Source of the DNA: Vigna angularis
Taxonomy: Eukaryota; Streptophyta; Magnoliopsida; Fabales; Fabaceae
Reading direction: 5' to 3'
Length of the DNA: 64,000 nt
Assembly (NCBI RefSeq): GCF_016808095.1
Contig: NC_068973.1
Location: forward strand, 10,908,501-10,972,500
Shown: positions 42,841 through 54,629 of the stretch, piece by piece
Layout: every line of letters begins with the position of its first letter
Numbering within the stretch: position 1 is the stretch's first letter
Translations under genes and position numbers: made by a program
The notes under the pieces: model-generated
What the model was told of the DNA's origin: nothing
Databases searched by the model: none
Seen by the model: only the letters and a program-made list of their open reading frames with translations

Positions 42841-43054
42841 TGTTACACAATCAAGGATCTGATATGATTGTAATTATTGTCAAATATTGTAATTAGCTTA
42901 AATTGGGATATCTACTTAATATAGGAAAGATAGTTGCCTAGTTTCTAGAGATTTAGCTTATTTCTCTCCTAATGTTATGTAACGGTCAGTGTATTCACTT
43001 GTATATATTTTGCCTCTCGATCAATGAAATATATGCTCTTGAGGTTTACTTTCA
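42841..43054 (+). repeat. 5' LTR of the young Copia element
   Basis: 214 bp, TGTTACAC...TTTCA. It carries a 'gtatatattttgcc' TATA-like motif near 43003. Identical by eye to the 3' copy. Confidence 0.95.
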
Positions 43055-43066
43055 TGGTATCAGTAG
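43055..43066 (+). other. Primer-binding site of the young Copia element
   Basis: tggtatcagtag immediately follows the 5' LTR. It is complementary to the 3' end of plant initiator methionine tRNA, the usual Copia primer. Confidence 0.85.
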
Positions 43067-43106
43067 CATCTCTATAATCAACTCTGATTTTTTTTACCTC
43101 TGCAGC

Positions 43107-46100
43107 ATGTCTAAAGATCAAAACGACAATGCCAACTCCTCTACCTCCAGCAACCTTAATCTGGAGAGCCCTTATTATCTTCCCTCTTCTGATAATCCTG
43201 GACAAACTCTTGTGAGTGACGTCCTTACAGGTCTCAACAATTACAATCCATGGTCTCTTGCCATGACAATGGCTTTAAAGGGCAAAAACAAATTTTGCTT
43301 TGTTGATGGCTCTTTAACGTCCCCTGCATCCACTCATGAAGATTATCACCGTTGGTCTCGTGTCAATAATATGGTTATGTCATGGATCCTCAACTCCATT
43401 GATCGCTCTCTGGCCCATACTGTGCTTTATGCAGAATCTGCCGCTGCTGTTTGGACAGATCTCAAGGCACGCTTCTCCTCCAACACTGGCCCTCGCATAT
43501 ATGAGCTTGAGCAAAATATTGCTACTCTTCAACAACAAGATTTTTCAATTGCACACTACTTCAATCAGCTTCGCTCCCTTTGGGATGAGTTATCCCTTAT
43601 TGATCCTCCACCAACGTGCACTTGCCAAGGTTGTACTTGTGGAGCCAAAGAGACTTATATCTCCCAACAAAACAAACGACGCCTCATGCAGTTTTTGATG
43701 GGACTCAATGACAGCTTCAGTCAACCACGAAGCCAGTTACTTCTTACTACATCCCTCCCCGATGTTGCTCATGCCTATTCCCTTCTCCTCCAAGATGAGG
43801 CTCACAAGGCCCATACACATCCCCCACTGACTTCAGAACGTGCAGCCCTCCAAACTCAACCTGCACATGCTTTTTTGGCCAAACAATCACCTTCTCGCAG
43901 TCGTCCCAAATGTGCGCATTGTGGCATCCTTGGTCATACGGAGCATAAGTGCTATAAGCTTCACGGATATCCGCCAGGGCATCGCTACTACCATAAGGGG
44001 AACACTCATGGACAGTCATCTACTTCATCCACTCGTGCTGACCAACGTCATGATGCTGTGAAAGATCCTTTATCTGCAGATTCGTTACAGCAACTTCTTC
44101 GCCTATTAAGAGAGGTAAACCAACCTAAGGCCAATCTCACAGGTGCGTCTCTAGCTCTTTATTCTGCCCTCTGTATGCCTACTGAATGGGTTATTGATAC
44201 TGGCGCAACAGATCATGTTTCTTTCACCCCTTCCTCTTTTCAACAGCCACCTATTCCTTCTTCTCTTCATAAATCTATTTGTGTTCCTAATGGTCATTCG
44301 GTTCCTATACATGGCTTTGGAAATGTACAGATAACATCAGATATCATCTTGACTGATGTCTTATTTGTACCCTCATTCAAGTTCAACCTTTTATCTGTGC
44401 CAAAACTCACCCAGACTACTAATTGTTCTGTTTTCTTTTATCCTGATCATTGTGTATTTCAGGACCATTTGACGAAGAAGGAGATTGGTCGGAGCCATAA
44501 AAAGGGTGGACTCTACTTCCTTGATGTCTCTACCTTTGTTGCCGCCGTCATCACTACCTCATCCACCACTTGGCATGCTAGGTTTGGTCATCCATCATCA
44601 AGTGCCCTCAAGTGTTTAGCTCCTGTTCTTGGTTTCAATAAAGACTCTTGTGACCATTGTGAAGTCTGTCATTTGTCAAAACAAACAAGACTCCCTTTTC
44701 CTTTACACACACCCACTAGCAGTAGTTTGTTTGAATTAATTCATGTTGATGTTTGGGGAAAGTATGCCACACCTACAAAAAATGGTCATCATTATTTTTT
44801 AACTATTGTTGATGATTTTTCCCGTGTCACATGGACCTATCTCATGAAATACAAGTCGGATGCCTATTCTTTGTTAGTTCATTTCTTAGCTTATGTTCGA
44901 AATCAATTTCAGACATGTGTAAAAACAATTCGCTCCGATAATGGCACTGAATTTACAAATAATTCATTTCAGAAAATTCTTTGTGACTCTGGGATTCTCC
45001 AACAATTCTCTTGTCCCGGTACCCCACAACAAAATGGTGTTGTCGAGCGTAAGCACCGACATCTTCTCAATGTTGCACGGGCTTTACGTTTCCAAGCCGA
45101 TCTTCCACTAATTTTTTAGGGTGATTGCATTCTTACTGCCACTTATTTAATAAATCGGACACCATCCAAAATTTTAGCCGGTCAAACTCCTTATGAAAAA
45201 CTCTATGGCCATCCACCTGATTTCACTCACTTGCGTACATTTGGTTGTTTGTGCTATGCATCCACTTCACATGATCATCCAAATAAATTCGCACCTAGAG
45301 CTAGACGTTGCATCTTTGTGGGGTACCCTGCTGGTCAAAAAGCCTTTAAACTATATGACATTGATCATCATACATTTCTAGTTAGTCGAGATGTCATCTT
45401 TCATGAAACAATATTTCCATTCAAGAATAGTACGGCTTTGCATGATTTACACATGGAACGACACCCTCTTCCTCTACCCATTTGTGATCAAGAACCCATA
45501 AATTCACCCACCCCCACACCTCCTAGAAACACTTCTCCACTCCCTCTTACTGCTGAACCCAATGATAATGAACCCACACATACTGTTGAACCCTTGAACC
45601 CCTCCCTGCAGGTGACCAACCTTGAACCCACACATGCGGTTCACACCCCTACAGTGACTACCCTTGAACCACGACACTCCGAACGTCTCAAAAAGCCTCC
45701 AGCGCACCTTGCTGATTACGTGTGCAACATGGCCTCCGCTCAATCTTCTTCCTCGTCTCCAGGTATGCAATATCCTATCTCAAACTCTCTTTGCTCAAAT
45801 CCTTACTCAAATAACCATCTCCATTTCATTAATTCTATTATCAAGCACATTGAACCCACCTCATATACTGTTGCCCGTAAAGATCCCCATTGGAGACAGG
45901 CTATGGAGGACGAAATAAAGGCATTAAAGGCTAACAATACCTGGACTTTAGAGTTTTTGCCTCCCGACAAAACAGCTATAGGCTGTAAATGGGTGTATCG
46001 TATCAAATATAAATCTGATGGCTCCATTGACCGGTATAAAGCACGTTTGGTTGCTAAAGGTTACTCACAACTAGAAGGATTTGATTTTACTGACGTTTTT

Positions 46101-47375
46101 GCTCCTGTTACTAAATTAACTACTGTGAGGACTGTTCTTAGTATTGCAGCAGCAAAAAATTGGCCAACTCATCAAATGGATGTTTCCAACGCCTTTTTAC
46201 ATGGCAATTTACATGAAGAAGTTTACATGCAGCTTCCTCCTGGGTTTCGTAAACAGGGGGAGAGTCGAGTTTGTCGACTCAACAAGTCACTTTATGGCTT
46301 AAAACAGGCACCTCGCACTTGGTTCACTACCTTTTCGAGTGCTTTGCTTGAGGCTGGCTTTACTCAATCAAGGGCCGATTACTCCATGTTCTTATTTACC
46401 CGTGCATCCCATATAACAATTTTACTTGTTTATGTTGATGATATTGTAATTACAGGTGATGATGCGTTGGTTATTTCACTCTTAAAGAAATACCTTTGCA
46501 GCCGGTTCAACATAAAAGATTTGGGTTCATTGAAATATTTTTTGGGAATTGAAGTGGCACGTTCCAAGGCTGGAATTTTTCTTAATCAGCGGAAATATGC
46601 ATTAGAAATTTTGCAAGACACAGGTCTTCTTGCTAGTAAACCAGTCACAACTCCACTGGATTACAATCACACTTTGGTTGCTGATCATGGTGAAGTCCTA
46701 TCTGACCCTGCTTCATATCGGCGATTGGTTGGTAGATTGCTATACCTTACAGTCACCCGACCGGATATCACTTATGCAGTTAACTTACTGTCACAGTTTA
46801 TGTCTTCTCCTCGTGACACACACTGGCAGGCAGCACTTAGAGTGGTGAGATATATCAAATCTGTCCCGGACCATGGTATCCTACTCTAATCTAATTCTTC
46901 TTTACGCTTGCATGCTTATTGTGATGCGGATTGGGCTTCTTGCCCCACTTCTAGAAGATCAACCACTGGTTATTGTATATTCTTGGGTCCAAGTCTCCTC
47001 TGCTGGAGAACCAAAAAGCAGTCAACAGTTTCTCGCTCCTCTGCCGAAGCAGAGTATCGAGCCATGGCACATGCGGTTAGTGAGCTCACATGGCTGCACA
47101 CTCTTCTTCATGAATTGGGTATTCCACCACATCCTGCAACTTTATCTTGTGATAATCAAGCTTCCCTCCATATAGCAAACAATCCAGTCTTTCATGAAAG
47201 AACAAAACATGTTGAAATTGATTGTCATTTTGTTCGAGATAAAATTCAAGAAGGAAAACTTCGAACCACATTTGTCTCCTCAAATCAGCAATTGGCAGAT
47301 ATCTTCACAAAGACTCTTCTTCCGGCTTCACATACTCAGTTAATTTCCAAGCTCATGTACCTTCCTAGTTCTTGA
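43107..47375 (+). pseudogene. Copia gag-pol polyprotein with two in-frame stops
   Basis: One frame of 1423 codons runs from ATG 43107 to the TGA at 47373-47375. It is interrupted only by TAG at 45117-45119 (after integrase) and TAA at 46887-46889 (between RT and RNase H). Gag has a UBN2-type region then a zinc knuckle CAHCGILGHTEHKC (CX2CX4HX4C). Protease has DTGATDH; integrase has an HHCC-like zinc motif plus HVDVWG, RSDNGTEF and VVERKH for its D,D,E residues. RT has YVDDIVITGDD; RNase H has CDADWA and [13 protein letters not shown]. The order INT-RT-RH is Copia. No frameshift was found. With two stops the copy is not autonomous as read, though mobilisation by a relative or stop read-through cannot be excluded. 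Confidence 0.93.
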
Positions 47376-47388
47376 GCTTGAGGGGGAG

Positions 47389-47602
47389 TGTTACACAATC
47401 AAGGATCTGATATGATTGTAATTATTGTCAAATATTGTAATTAGCTTAAATTGGGATATCTACTTAATATAGGAAAGATAGTTGCCTAGTTTCTAGAGAT
47501 TTAGCTTATTTCTCTCCTAATGTTATGTAACGGTCAGTGTATTCACTTGTATATATTTTGCCTCTCGATCAATGAAATATATGCTCTTGAGGTTTACTTT
47601 CA
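47389..47602 (+). repeat. 3' LTR of the young Copia element
   Basis: 214 bp, preceded by the polypurine tract agggggag at 47381-47388 and followed by the atatt duplication. Confidence 0.95.
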
Positions 47603-47607
47603 ATATT

Positions 47608-48230
47608 TATTTTCTGAGAAAGTTTTATTAGTGATTTTAATAGGCCCTTTTTTATTAATAAATCTCTCAAATTTATGTGAATATTCTTCGACTTGCTTGG
47701 ATCATATATATTTTCATTATGAGTAGAATCATGATCTAGTCTCTCAGTCTCCGCTCATTATCATAAGCTTAAGAATTAGAATTATCCTCGTTACTAACTA
47801 TTCTCTTTCTCTATTGTTGCTTTGACCTATATCTATATTGTTATTATCTTGTTCATATGAATTTTCTAATTTTTTTTCTTATTTATTTTTATAAATTTAT
47901 CTATAACTCCTTTTCATCAACTCTTTTCTTCTTCTAGCGTTTTGAATAGTCTGATTCATATATTCTTGTTGACTTATCTATATATTTTCATATGAAATAA
48001 AAAATGATGATATATAAAACACTACTAAAGATAGGTATATAAAAAAGAATGAGTTAAAATAATAAATTTTGGTTATGTTTGTTAAGATATTAAACTTGAT
48101 CGTAGACTCGTAATACCTTGAAGTCTTAAGTCTCTTTCACAGTTTATTTTAAGATGAATCATTAATAAAATAATTAAAAACAAGTTATTTTGAAGATCAA
48201 TCATGTAGTTGATCAGGTACAAGCTTAATA

Positions 48231-48313
<83 letters not shown>

Positions 48314-49825
48314 GCAAAATATCATGACATTATATTTAAGATTATTAAATTAACACTTTTTTTAAATAGAAAAGACAATTATAATTTGATAAAAAAAATA
48401 CGTAACGAGGGATGACTTAAGGTTGAAACAGGTAAATTAAATGAATAATAGTACTAAAACAAAATTAGCCTTTTACATTATATGACACACTCTCACATTG
48501 AAAAAGAAGGAATATCATATAACTTCTTCTACAGCTTAAATAGAGACATCGAGACACATACACAACAAATGAGAGATAGAAATAAATTAATAAATTGACT
48601 AATTTGTCAAATACTGAAGCAATGCTAAGAAAAATAAAGATTCTAGAAATATAATTAGTAGATGAAAAGTCACATAGAAAGAAAAAAGAAGATAGAAATC
48701 AAAATTGATTATTAAGGTAATAGAGATAACTAACCAATCTCTTTTCCCCAAACAAAATTATGATTTATTAAAAACAATTGTTAACTGATTAATTATAACT
48801 TTTAACACCAATAAAAATTAACAATCACTCATAATATTTTAATTAAAGTTTATTCTCAAACATAATTTTACAATTAATTTAATATAAGTATATTAGTAAT
48901 TAAAAATATTTTCTTTTTGGGCATCTTTTTGCCTTTTTTTAAGAGTTTTACATGTTTAAACCTTAAGTCGATCATATTTTGACAACATCGATTTAAACAT
49001 GCAAATTTAAATTATTATGTTCTATATATGTTATAATCATCTATTAGATGTATTTCTGGACAAGTTTTGTAACTTGAAATATTTCACATTTTACAATGCA
49101 TTGTTAAATAAGTTTTTAAACAAAGTTTAAACACACTCAAATTCATACAAATATAAATAAAATTATAAAAAATAAATATTAAAATCATGTTCAATATAAT
49201 AAAAGTTCTTTAATTAGTGTTTGGATCAACAACCTCACTCTGTACAATCAATTCTTAAAAAATAAACGAATCAAAATCACTAACAATTACTATTGTTTTT
49301 TATTTTTGAACGAAATATTAAAAAAATTATCAATGTCCTCATCTTGCAATATAAAATTCATTGTTGTCCATTTTTAGTCTTGAAGAGTCCGAAAAGCTTA
49401 ACAAGTTTATTAAAAATATTTAATTAAAAGTGTTAATTTCATTACCATATATATAAAGGTTTATTGTATTTTGTGTCTTCTTAATATTGAACTAGAATAT
49501 TACATCTTCTTTTAAAACTTCATGTCGTGTTGTTGATTTCTTCATTATGTGACTGATGGAAATATATATCTAACATTAAGAACTGTCTCAATATTTGGAA
49601 TATCTTACTTGAAATTTTTTTCTTAAATAAATATATATCTTATTAAATTCGATTTCGTCTACTAACTATTTCTACTCTAAAACAAAGTTGCTAAAAAAAG
49701 GATAGGGTGTTTCATTCTATACTTCCAACTTTTTCAAAAATTCTTTTTTAATCTTAGTAAATATTTTATTTTAATTTTTTTTCTTTTTTTTTATTAAAAT
49801 AACCTTGTACTTCTTTAATTTTGCA
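47608..49825. other. AT-rich intergenic DNA with long (AT)n tract
   Basis: AT-rich sequence. The longest microsatellite in the window, about 78 bp of AT, is at 48235-48312. No gene or element boundaries recognised. Confidence 0.5.
48235..48312. repeat. (AT)n microsatellite, about 78 bp
   Basis: Uninterrupted AT/TA dinucleotides. Confidence 0.95.
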
Positions 49826-49831
49826 CAAAAT

Positions 49832-50380
49832 TTTTTAAAACTTTAATTTTTATTTATAATTTAATAATTATTTAATTTAATTTAAAAATATAATATTATT
49901 TAATATATTTTCATATTTTAATAATTATTAAAATATAATTTGTAGTATTATAATAATTGTATTAAAAATTTATAATTAAAATAATTAAAATAAAAGTAAT
50001 AATAATAAAAATAAAAAGACAGAAATAATAAAAATAAAATACAATAATAATATAAAATCTGATTTAATATATAAATATATTAAATTATATTAAAATATTA
50101 AATTAAATTAAATTATTATTAAATTTTAAATAGTAAACAAAATTTAAAAAAAAATTATTCATTGGATTTTGGTATCCGTTAACATGTGTTAACGGATTTA
50201 CAATTCCGATTAACAAAAGAATTTAAAACTTTGTTTTTTATTTATAATTTAATAATTATTTAATTTAATTTAAAAATTTAATATTATTTAATATGTTTTT
50301 ATATTTTAATAATTATTAAAATATAATTTATATTATTATAATAATTAAATTAAAATAATAAAATAAAATAAAAGTAATTA
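49832..50380. repeat. Pair of direct repeats, about 155 bp each, flanking a palindrome
   Basis: The text at about 49832-50000 recurs at about 50222-50380 ('ttatttataatttaataatt', 'ttaatttaatttaaaaat', 'aataattattaaaatataat'). Between them a perfect palindrome with 11-bp arms (atccgttaaca, tg spacer, tgttaacggat) lies at 50174-50197. The spacing resembles a very small LTR-type or duplicated element, but AT-richness weakens the case. Confidence 0.45.
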
Positions 50381-50499
50381 AAAAATTAAAATGTCATCAT
50401 TTATTTATAGGATTTCGAAATTTGATAATTTTTTTATTATATTTCAAAATTTGATTAAAATACATTTAGATTTTGAAATTTGATGAAAAATAAAATTGG

Positions 50500-50790
50500 A
50501 TTTTAATATCTGTTAAATATTTTTTTTGGGATATAATAGGTATTTTAGGAAAATTTGGAAGTGTAGGTTGAAGGTCTTGGAGGTGCTGAAACATCCGAAA
50601 AGACAATAAAAAGTTACTCTCTCCACCACCAAACAGTGTTTTTTGGACCTCCTCATTCCTCTTTTACCCTTCAGTATTATTTAAACGGATATAAATATGC
50701 ATTGGATTCTTAAACGGATATCAACATTCGTTGAAGGGCAAACGAATGTCAATAGATGTTGACATCCGTTGAAGAGAAAACTCATTCCAA
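50500..50790. repeat. Inverted-word cluster around 'aacggatatcaac'
   Basis: Short words and their complements recur: 'aaacggatat', 'caacattcgttgaagg', 'aaacgaatgtc' and 'gttgacatccgttgaag'. They can fold into hairpins and share the 'atccgtt' word with the palindrome at 50174. Possibly a degraded transposon end. No gene. Confidence 0.35.
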
Positions 50791-51081
50791 TTGCATTCCC
50801 TAATTTCAATGATCAATTTCATTTCATGTGAAAACTTACCAAAATGAAACCCACGTGACAAAATTTCATGAACTGTTGTACCAGTTCTCCTTTTTTTGAA
50901 TTTGTGTTATAGTATCAACCCAAAGTTCTTAACCATTACCTGGATGATACACTTTTACTTCTTTTTACCTTAAATTATCAGGGAGATGATGATGATGATG
51001 ATTTTACACATTCTCATAGATGCACCATCTACTATATATAAAAAGACTTTCAAATTTTGATCGATGAAAAAAGTGGCAAAC

Positions 51082-51594
51082 CTTTAGCCTTAGTTTCAAC
51101 TCATCAAACTCTTTGTCAGTCATAATTGGATTTCCAGACACATAGGCCATAGAAGCTTCCAGGAACTTTTGCTCATCAGTACCTGCAATCAACAAATAGA
51201 GACACATGAAAATAGAGTTCTCGTGTTAACACAAATTCAATGATAACAACAGCTTCAGCTATTATGGTCGAAGTTGTCTCATACTTAGCATGACAACACT
51301 GCTCCCTTCCCACATGAGTTCTTCCTTAAGATTATGAAATTCTTCATTAGACATGATATACCCTTTTCCTCATAATAGAATGCCTATCGAAGTATTCGAA
51401 AACGAAACTAATAAAAAATTTAATTCACATACACGAAAAGACAATTCCTGTTTTCTGTACAATCATCGCCGATCACATGTAAAAACATATAATAACCAAT
51501 ATGACAGAAACAAACTCAGAACTTGTGGGACCATACTTGTAGTGCCTGAAGAAACTCCTGCTCAAGTTCACCAATTGATTTCTCTCTTTTCTGT
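51082..51594 (-). pseudogene. PGRL1: PGRL1 gene fragment, three exons, frameshifted
   Basis: Three minus-strand exon remnants are in family order. 51594-51537 holds SIGELEQEFLQALQ with donor gtatgg. 51383-51285 holds AFYYE, then in another frame IMSNEEF-like sequence and LKEELMWEGSSVVML. 51182-51082 holds TDEQKFLEASMAYVSGNPIM and KEFDELKLRLK with donor gtttgc. PGRL1 is a thylakoid protein that works with PGR5 in cyclic electron flow around photosystem I. About two extra bases in the middle exon break the frame. Neither the upstream exons with the transit peptide nor the downstream transmembrane exons are recognisable in the window, so only the middle of the gene survives. It sits just left of Mutator-like element B but outside its duplications. 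Confidence 0.75.
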
Positions 51595-51751
51595 CTATGC
51601 TACAATAAGGGAGGATTTAAAAGGAGTAGAAACTAGTTTTTCACGAAGAGAGAAAATAGTTTGTATGACATTAGAGAAAGATAAAAGTGAACGTAGTGTA
51701 GGAAGATTTAGAGTTTTGAAAGAGGTAAATAAAGTTAGATAGTAAAAATTA

Positions 51752-52960
51752 GGTTTAATACCAATTTTATCCCTAGTTTGGTTGACAAATCTCAATTTAG
51801 TTCCTCGTTAGAAAAGTGTTTGAAATGAGTCCTTACTTGTAAATTTTTGAGTCAAATTAGTTCATTCCGTTAAATATAACCAAACAGAGTTAATGGGATG
51901 ATGATGTGGCAGTAGTTAGTCATTACGTGATGGTTAATTAGAGAATAAAGGATTTTATTAAGAAATTGGATTTTTTTAATTGGGGATAAATTGCCAGGAG
52001 TGGTGGGTGTTCTTCTTCTCTAAAGTGAATGACACATTCATCAATGACCTCACAGACTTCTCAACAGGGCACCTATAAAACCCTTTGCTCTCATCAATTG
52101 TAGTGTACAAAATCTCAGCCTTCTTCTTATTACTCTTTTCAACCTCCACCAACCCCCCTTCTCCAACAAATGCTCAAAAACCAACCCATACATGTAGATC
52201 CCGTAAGAGGGAGGGGTGTTGTAGAGTGAATTGTTATCACCGTGGATCTTGAAATCAAGCATCATAGGAGTGAGACCCTTCCCAATGAGGTCCTTCCTGA
52301 TGATCACAATGGTCACACTAGAGGGCCCCACATTCTTCTGGATGCCGGCATAGATAACTCCGAACTTTGACACATCCACAGGCTTCGAGCAGAAATTTGA
52401 TGACATATCAGCAACCAAAACACCACTCTGAGGAACAGGGTACTCCTTGTACTCAACCCCGTGAATAGTCTCATTGGCACAAATATGCAAATACCTAGAA
52501 CCCGGATTCTGCTGCAAATCGCCAAAAGACGGAAACTTTGTGTACTTTTCAGATTTTCCAAACCAGATCACGTTGGGTTTGCAGTACTTCTGCGCCTCCT
52601 TGGCGGCCTTGTCGCTCTAGGAGCCAGTGACGATGTAGTCGATGGCGTCGTCAGGGGAGCAGAGGTTGAGCGGCACGACTGCGAATTGGGTTGTGGCGCT
52701 GCCTTGGAGGAAGAGGCGGAATACTCCGACATGATCTGGAGGAGGGTGCAGAGATCCGATTCGGCCTTTTGGATTATGGAGAGAAACTCCTTGCCGCGGT
52801 GACTCATTTCCATAACGCTCATGTCGGATCCGACCCAGTTGTAGAGCTCAGATTGGGTAGCCAAAAATTTACAAGTAAGGATCTATTTCAAATACTTTTT
52901 TAACGAGAGACTAAATTGAGATTTGTTAACCAAACTGAGAACAAAATTGGATATTAAACC
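51752..52960. mobile_element. Pack-MULE-like element B, 1209 bp, carrying a PSAT fragment
   Basis: It begins GGTTTAATACC at 51752 and ends with the inverted match at 52960. Terminal inverted repeats of about 95-99 bp (51752-51850 and 52862-52960) agree at about 85% by eye. The 9-bp target duplication taaaaatta is perfect (51743-51751 and 52961-52969). The inside holds a broken phosphoserine aminotransferase gene on the minus strand (about 51985-52862), which runs right up to the right TIR. No transposase is present. Ends, duplication and captured host gene fit a Pack-MULE. Confidence 0.87.
51985..52864 (-). pseudogene. PSAT1: Captured phosphoserine aminotransferase fragment, disrupted
   Basis: Minus-strand translation gives ATQSELYNW...[18 protein letters not shown], then after frameshifting and a TAG (about 52617-52619) [38 protein letters not shown] and [20 protein letters not shown], then [36 protein letters not shown] and, after another frameshift, [20 protein letters not shown]. 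This is plastid-type phosphoserine aminotransferase of serine biosynthesis, from just before the mature N-terminus to about three quarters of the protein; the transit peptide and C-terminus are missing. The PLP-lysine motif AGIQKNVGP is still present. There are no introns; plant PSAT genes can be intronless, so DNA-level capture does not need an RNA step. Several breaks make a functional enzyme impossible. Confidence 0.9.
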
Positions 52961-52969
52961 TAAAAATTA

Positions 52970-53995
52970 AATTAATGTAAGGTACTTTTGGAATAAAAAA
53001 ATTAATGAAGAGGTGTAGGGAATACTTGGGATGGTGGAGAGAGCAACTCTCAAGACAATATGGTATTGGGCTGAGTTCGAGAAGGCCCATTAGGAAGATT
53101 TTTAAACGTAGAAAGTTTATGGATTACGTTTGACTAACTTGATAAACTGTATCTCTGTCTTTTCTGTTATTATAAGGGACATGTGTTATCCCACGCCGGA
53201 GTTTTTATATGACCAACGTTATGAATAAGATGGCAGAGAAAAAGATTTTCTGTTTTTATTTTGTCGCTTTTACCTTTTCTTTATCACAATGGATATTGTT
53301 GCTACAATCAAAACATGTTTATCTTATGACATAAACATTGAGTTATTATTTTCCCTTCTTTATGTGATTAGGGTTCTTTCGAATCTGTAGGAAGGAGAAA
53401 TGGCAAAGATACCTCTTCCAAAGCTGCCAAGGAAAGGAAACATATTACTCCTCTTGTTACCTTCCGCTGTCATTCACAGTGTCTTCTCATTACCACCACA
53501 AAAGATAACAAGAAGATTTTCTAAAGAGCACTGTCAACTCATTATTTATTAATTATATTTACATTTTCCAATGTTGGCTTTTAAGCAATTCGATGTTGTT
53601 TCCATCACACCACGTGCCGTCTCATTCTTCACTAACTTTTCATCTCCTTAATTTTAATCAAACAAGAACTGATCTTAATAATAAAATTATATTGACTAAT
53701 TCATCAAAATTAGTTTTGACATTTGAATAACGTTAAAAAGTATTATTTAGAACAGCAAAAAATAAAAAAAACAGCCTAACTGAAAGTATTCTTTAGCTTT
53801 TAATCTCGATTTAATATTTTCATCATTTATCTTTCCATTCTAGTTGCAAAATTAAGGAGTTTAAGTTTGAGATGTATTATAAATAATGCATTACTAATAT
53901 TTCAAAAAACATTCATATTATACATTCTTATGTACTATAATATTTCATTTAGGCTATTATTTTAAAGTAAAATCATTTATCATCATATAAAAATA
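52970..53995. other. Intergenic DNA
   Basis: Moderately AT-rich. A 50-codon ATG frame at about 53401-53553 (MAKIPLPKLPRKGNILLLLL...) follows 'gattagggttc' and is hydrophobic, but it has no recognised family and no supporting exon structure. Nothing else seen. Confidence 0.4.
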
Positions 53996-54000
53996 TTATT

Positions 54001-54624
54001 TGTTTCGGCAGGATTTAGAACCCTAATCCAAAACACTCAAAGTTGTCTGCTCCGATGTCCAGTTGTGTTGTCTTCTCTCTTCTTCTTGTCCGAGCCACGG
54101 GGGAGGGTGCCTGCAAAAGACACTCCGACGCTCAAGTCAGTGACTTTGCGTAATAATCTTTGTAATCAAGATTTAGTGATCTGAGCTCTAAGTTTGAGTT
54201 CCAGTTCAAGTTAAAAGTCAAGTTACCTGTCTCCTTTGCCAGAAATATATTTATAAACTATAAAGAGTTTACCGTTGGGTCTAACTCATTAACCACCAAT
54301 GAATGACTATTAATTATCAATAAATGATAATTATCCTCATTAACTCCCCGACAGTTATTACCATTAATTACCTTAACGGCTGATCTAACTGATCGGTTCA
54401 TTGGATCTGAGAGGTATCATCGGTCGGACTGATTTTACCAATCGGTCTATTCTCCTTGCGTTTGCCCGATCGGCTGTGTTATGACACATCCGACCGGTTA
54501 TCTACCCTCGGTAGAGGCACACGACACTCATATGCCTACCCTCGATAGTAACAAACTCCGCGGTCGGCTACCTACCCTCGGTAGAACACTCTCTGCGGTC
54601 GGTTGCCTGCCCTCGGTAGTAACA
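54001..54624. mobile_element. Candidate solo LTR, 624 bp
   Basis: Starts TGTTTCGGCAGG and ends TCGGTAGTAACA, TG...CA ends, with a perfect 5-bp duplication ttatt (53996-54000 and 54625-54629). The GC-rich interior contrasts with AT-rich flanks. The right half repeats 'cggtcggctacctaccctcggtag' style text three to four times (about 54480-54620). No coding sequence; a solo LTR of a retrotransposon is the best reading. Orientation is undecided. Confidence 0.65.
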
Positions 54625-54629
54625 TTATT

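Larger units (their letters stand above)
42841..47602 (+). mobile_element. Young Copia LTR retrotransposon, 4762 bp
   Basis: Two 214-bp LTRs (42841-43054 and 47389-47602) start TGTTACAC and end TTTCA. They are identical at every position I compared. The 5-bp duplication atatt is perfect (42836-42840 and 47603-47607). The primer-binding site tggtatcag follows the 5' LTR at 43055, and the polypurine tract agggggag precedes the 3' LTR. The internal region is one long frame with the order gag, protease, integrase, RT, RNase H, the Ty1/copia arrangement, interrupted by two stop codons. Identical LTRs mean a very recent insertion. Confidence 0.96.

Noticed and set aside
53401..53553. 50-codon ATG frame MAKIPLPKLPRKGN...
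   Set aside because: No recognised family, low-complexity leucine run, no splice or promoter support. Mentioned only in the intergenic entry.
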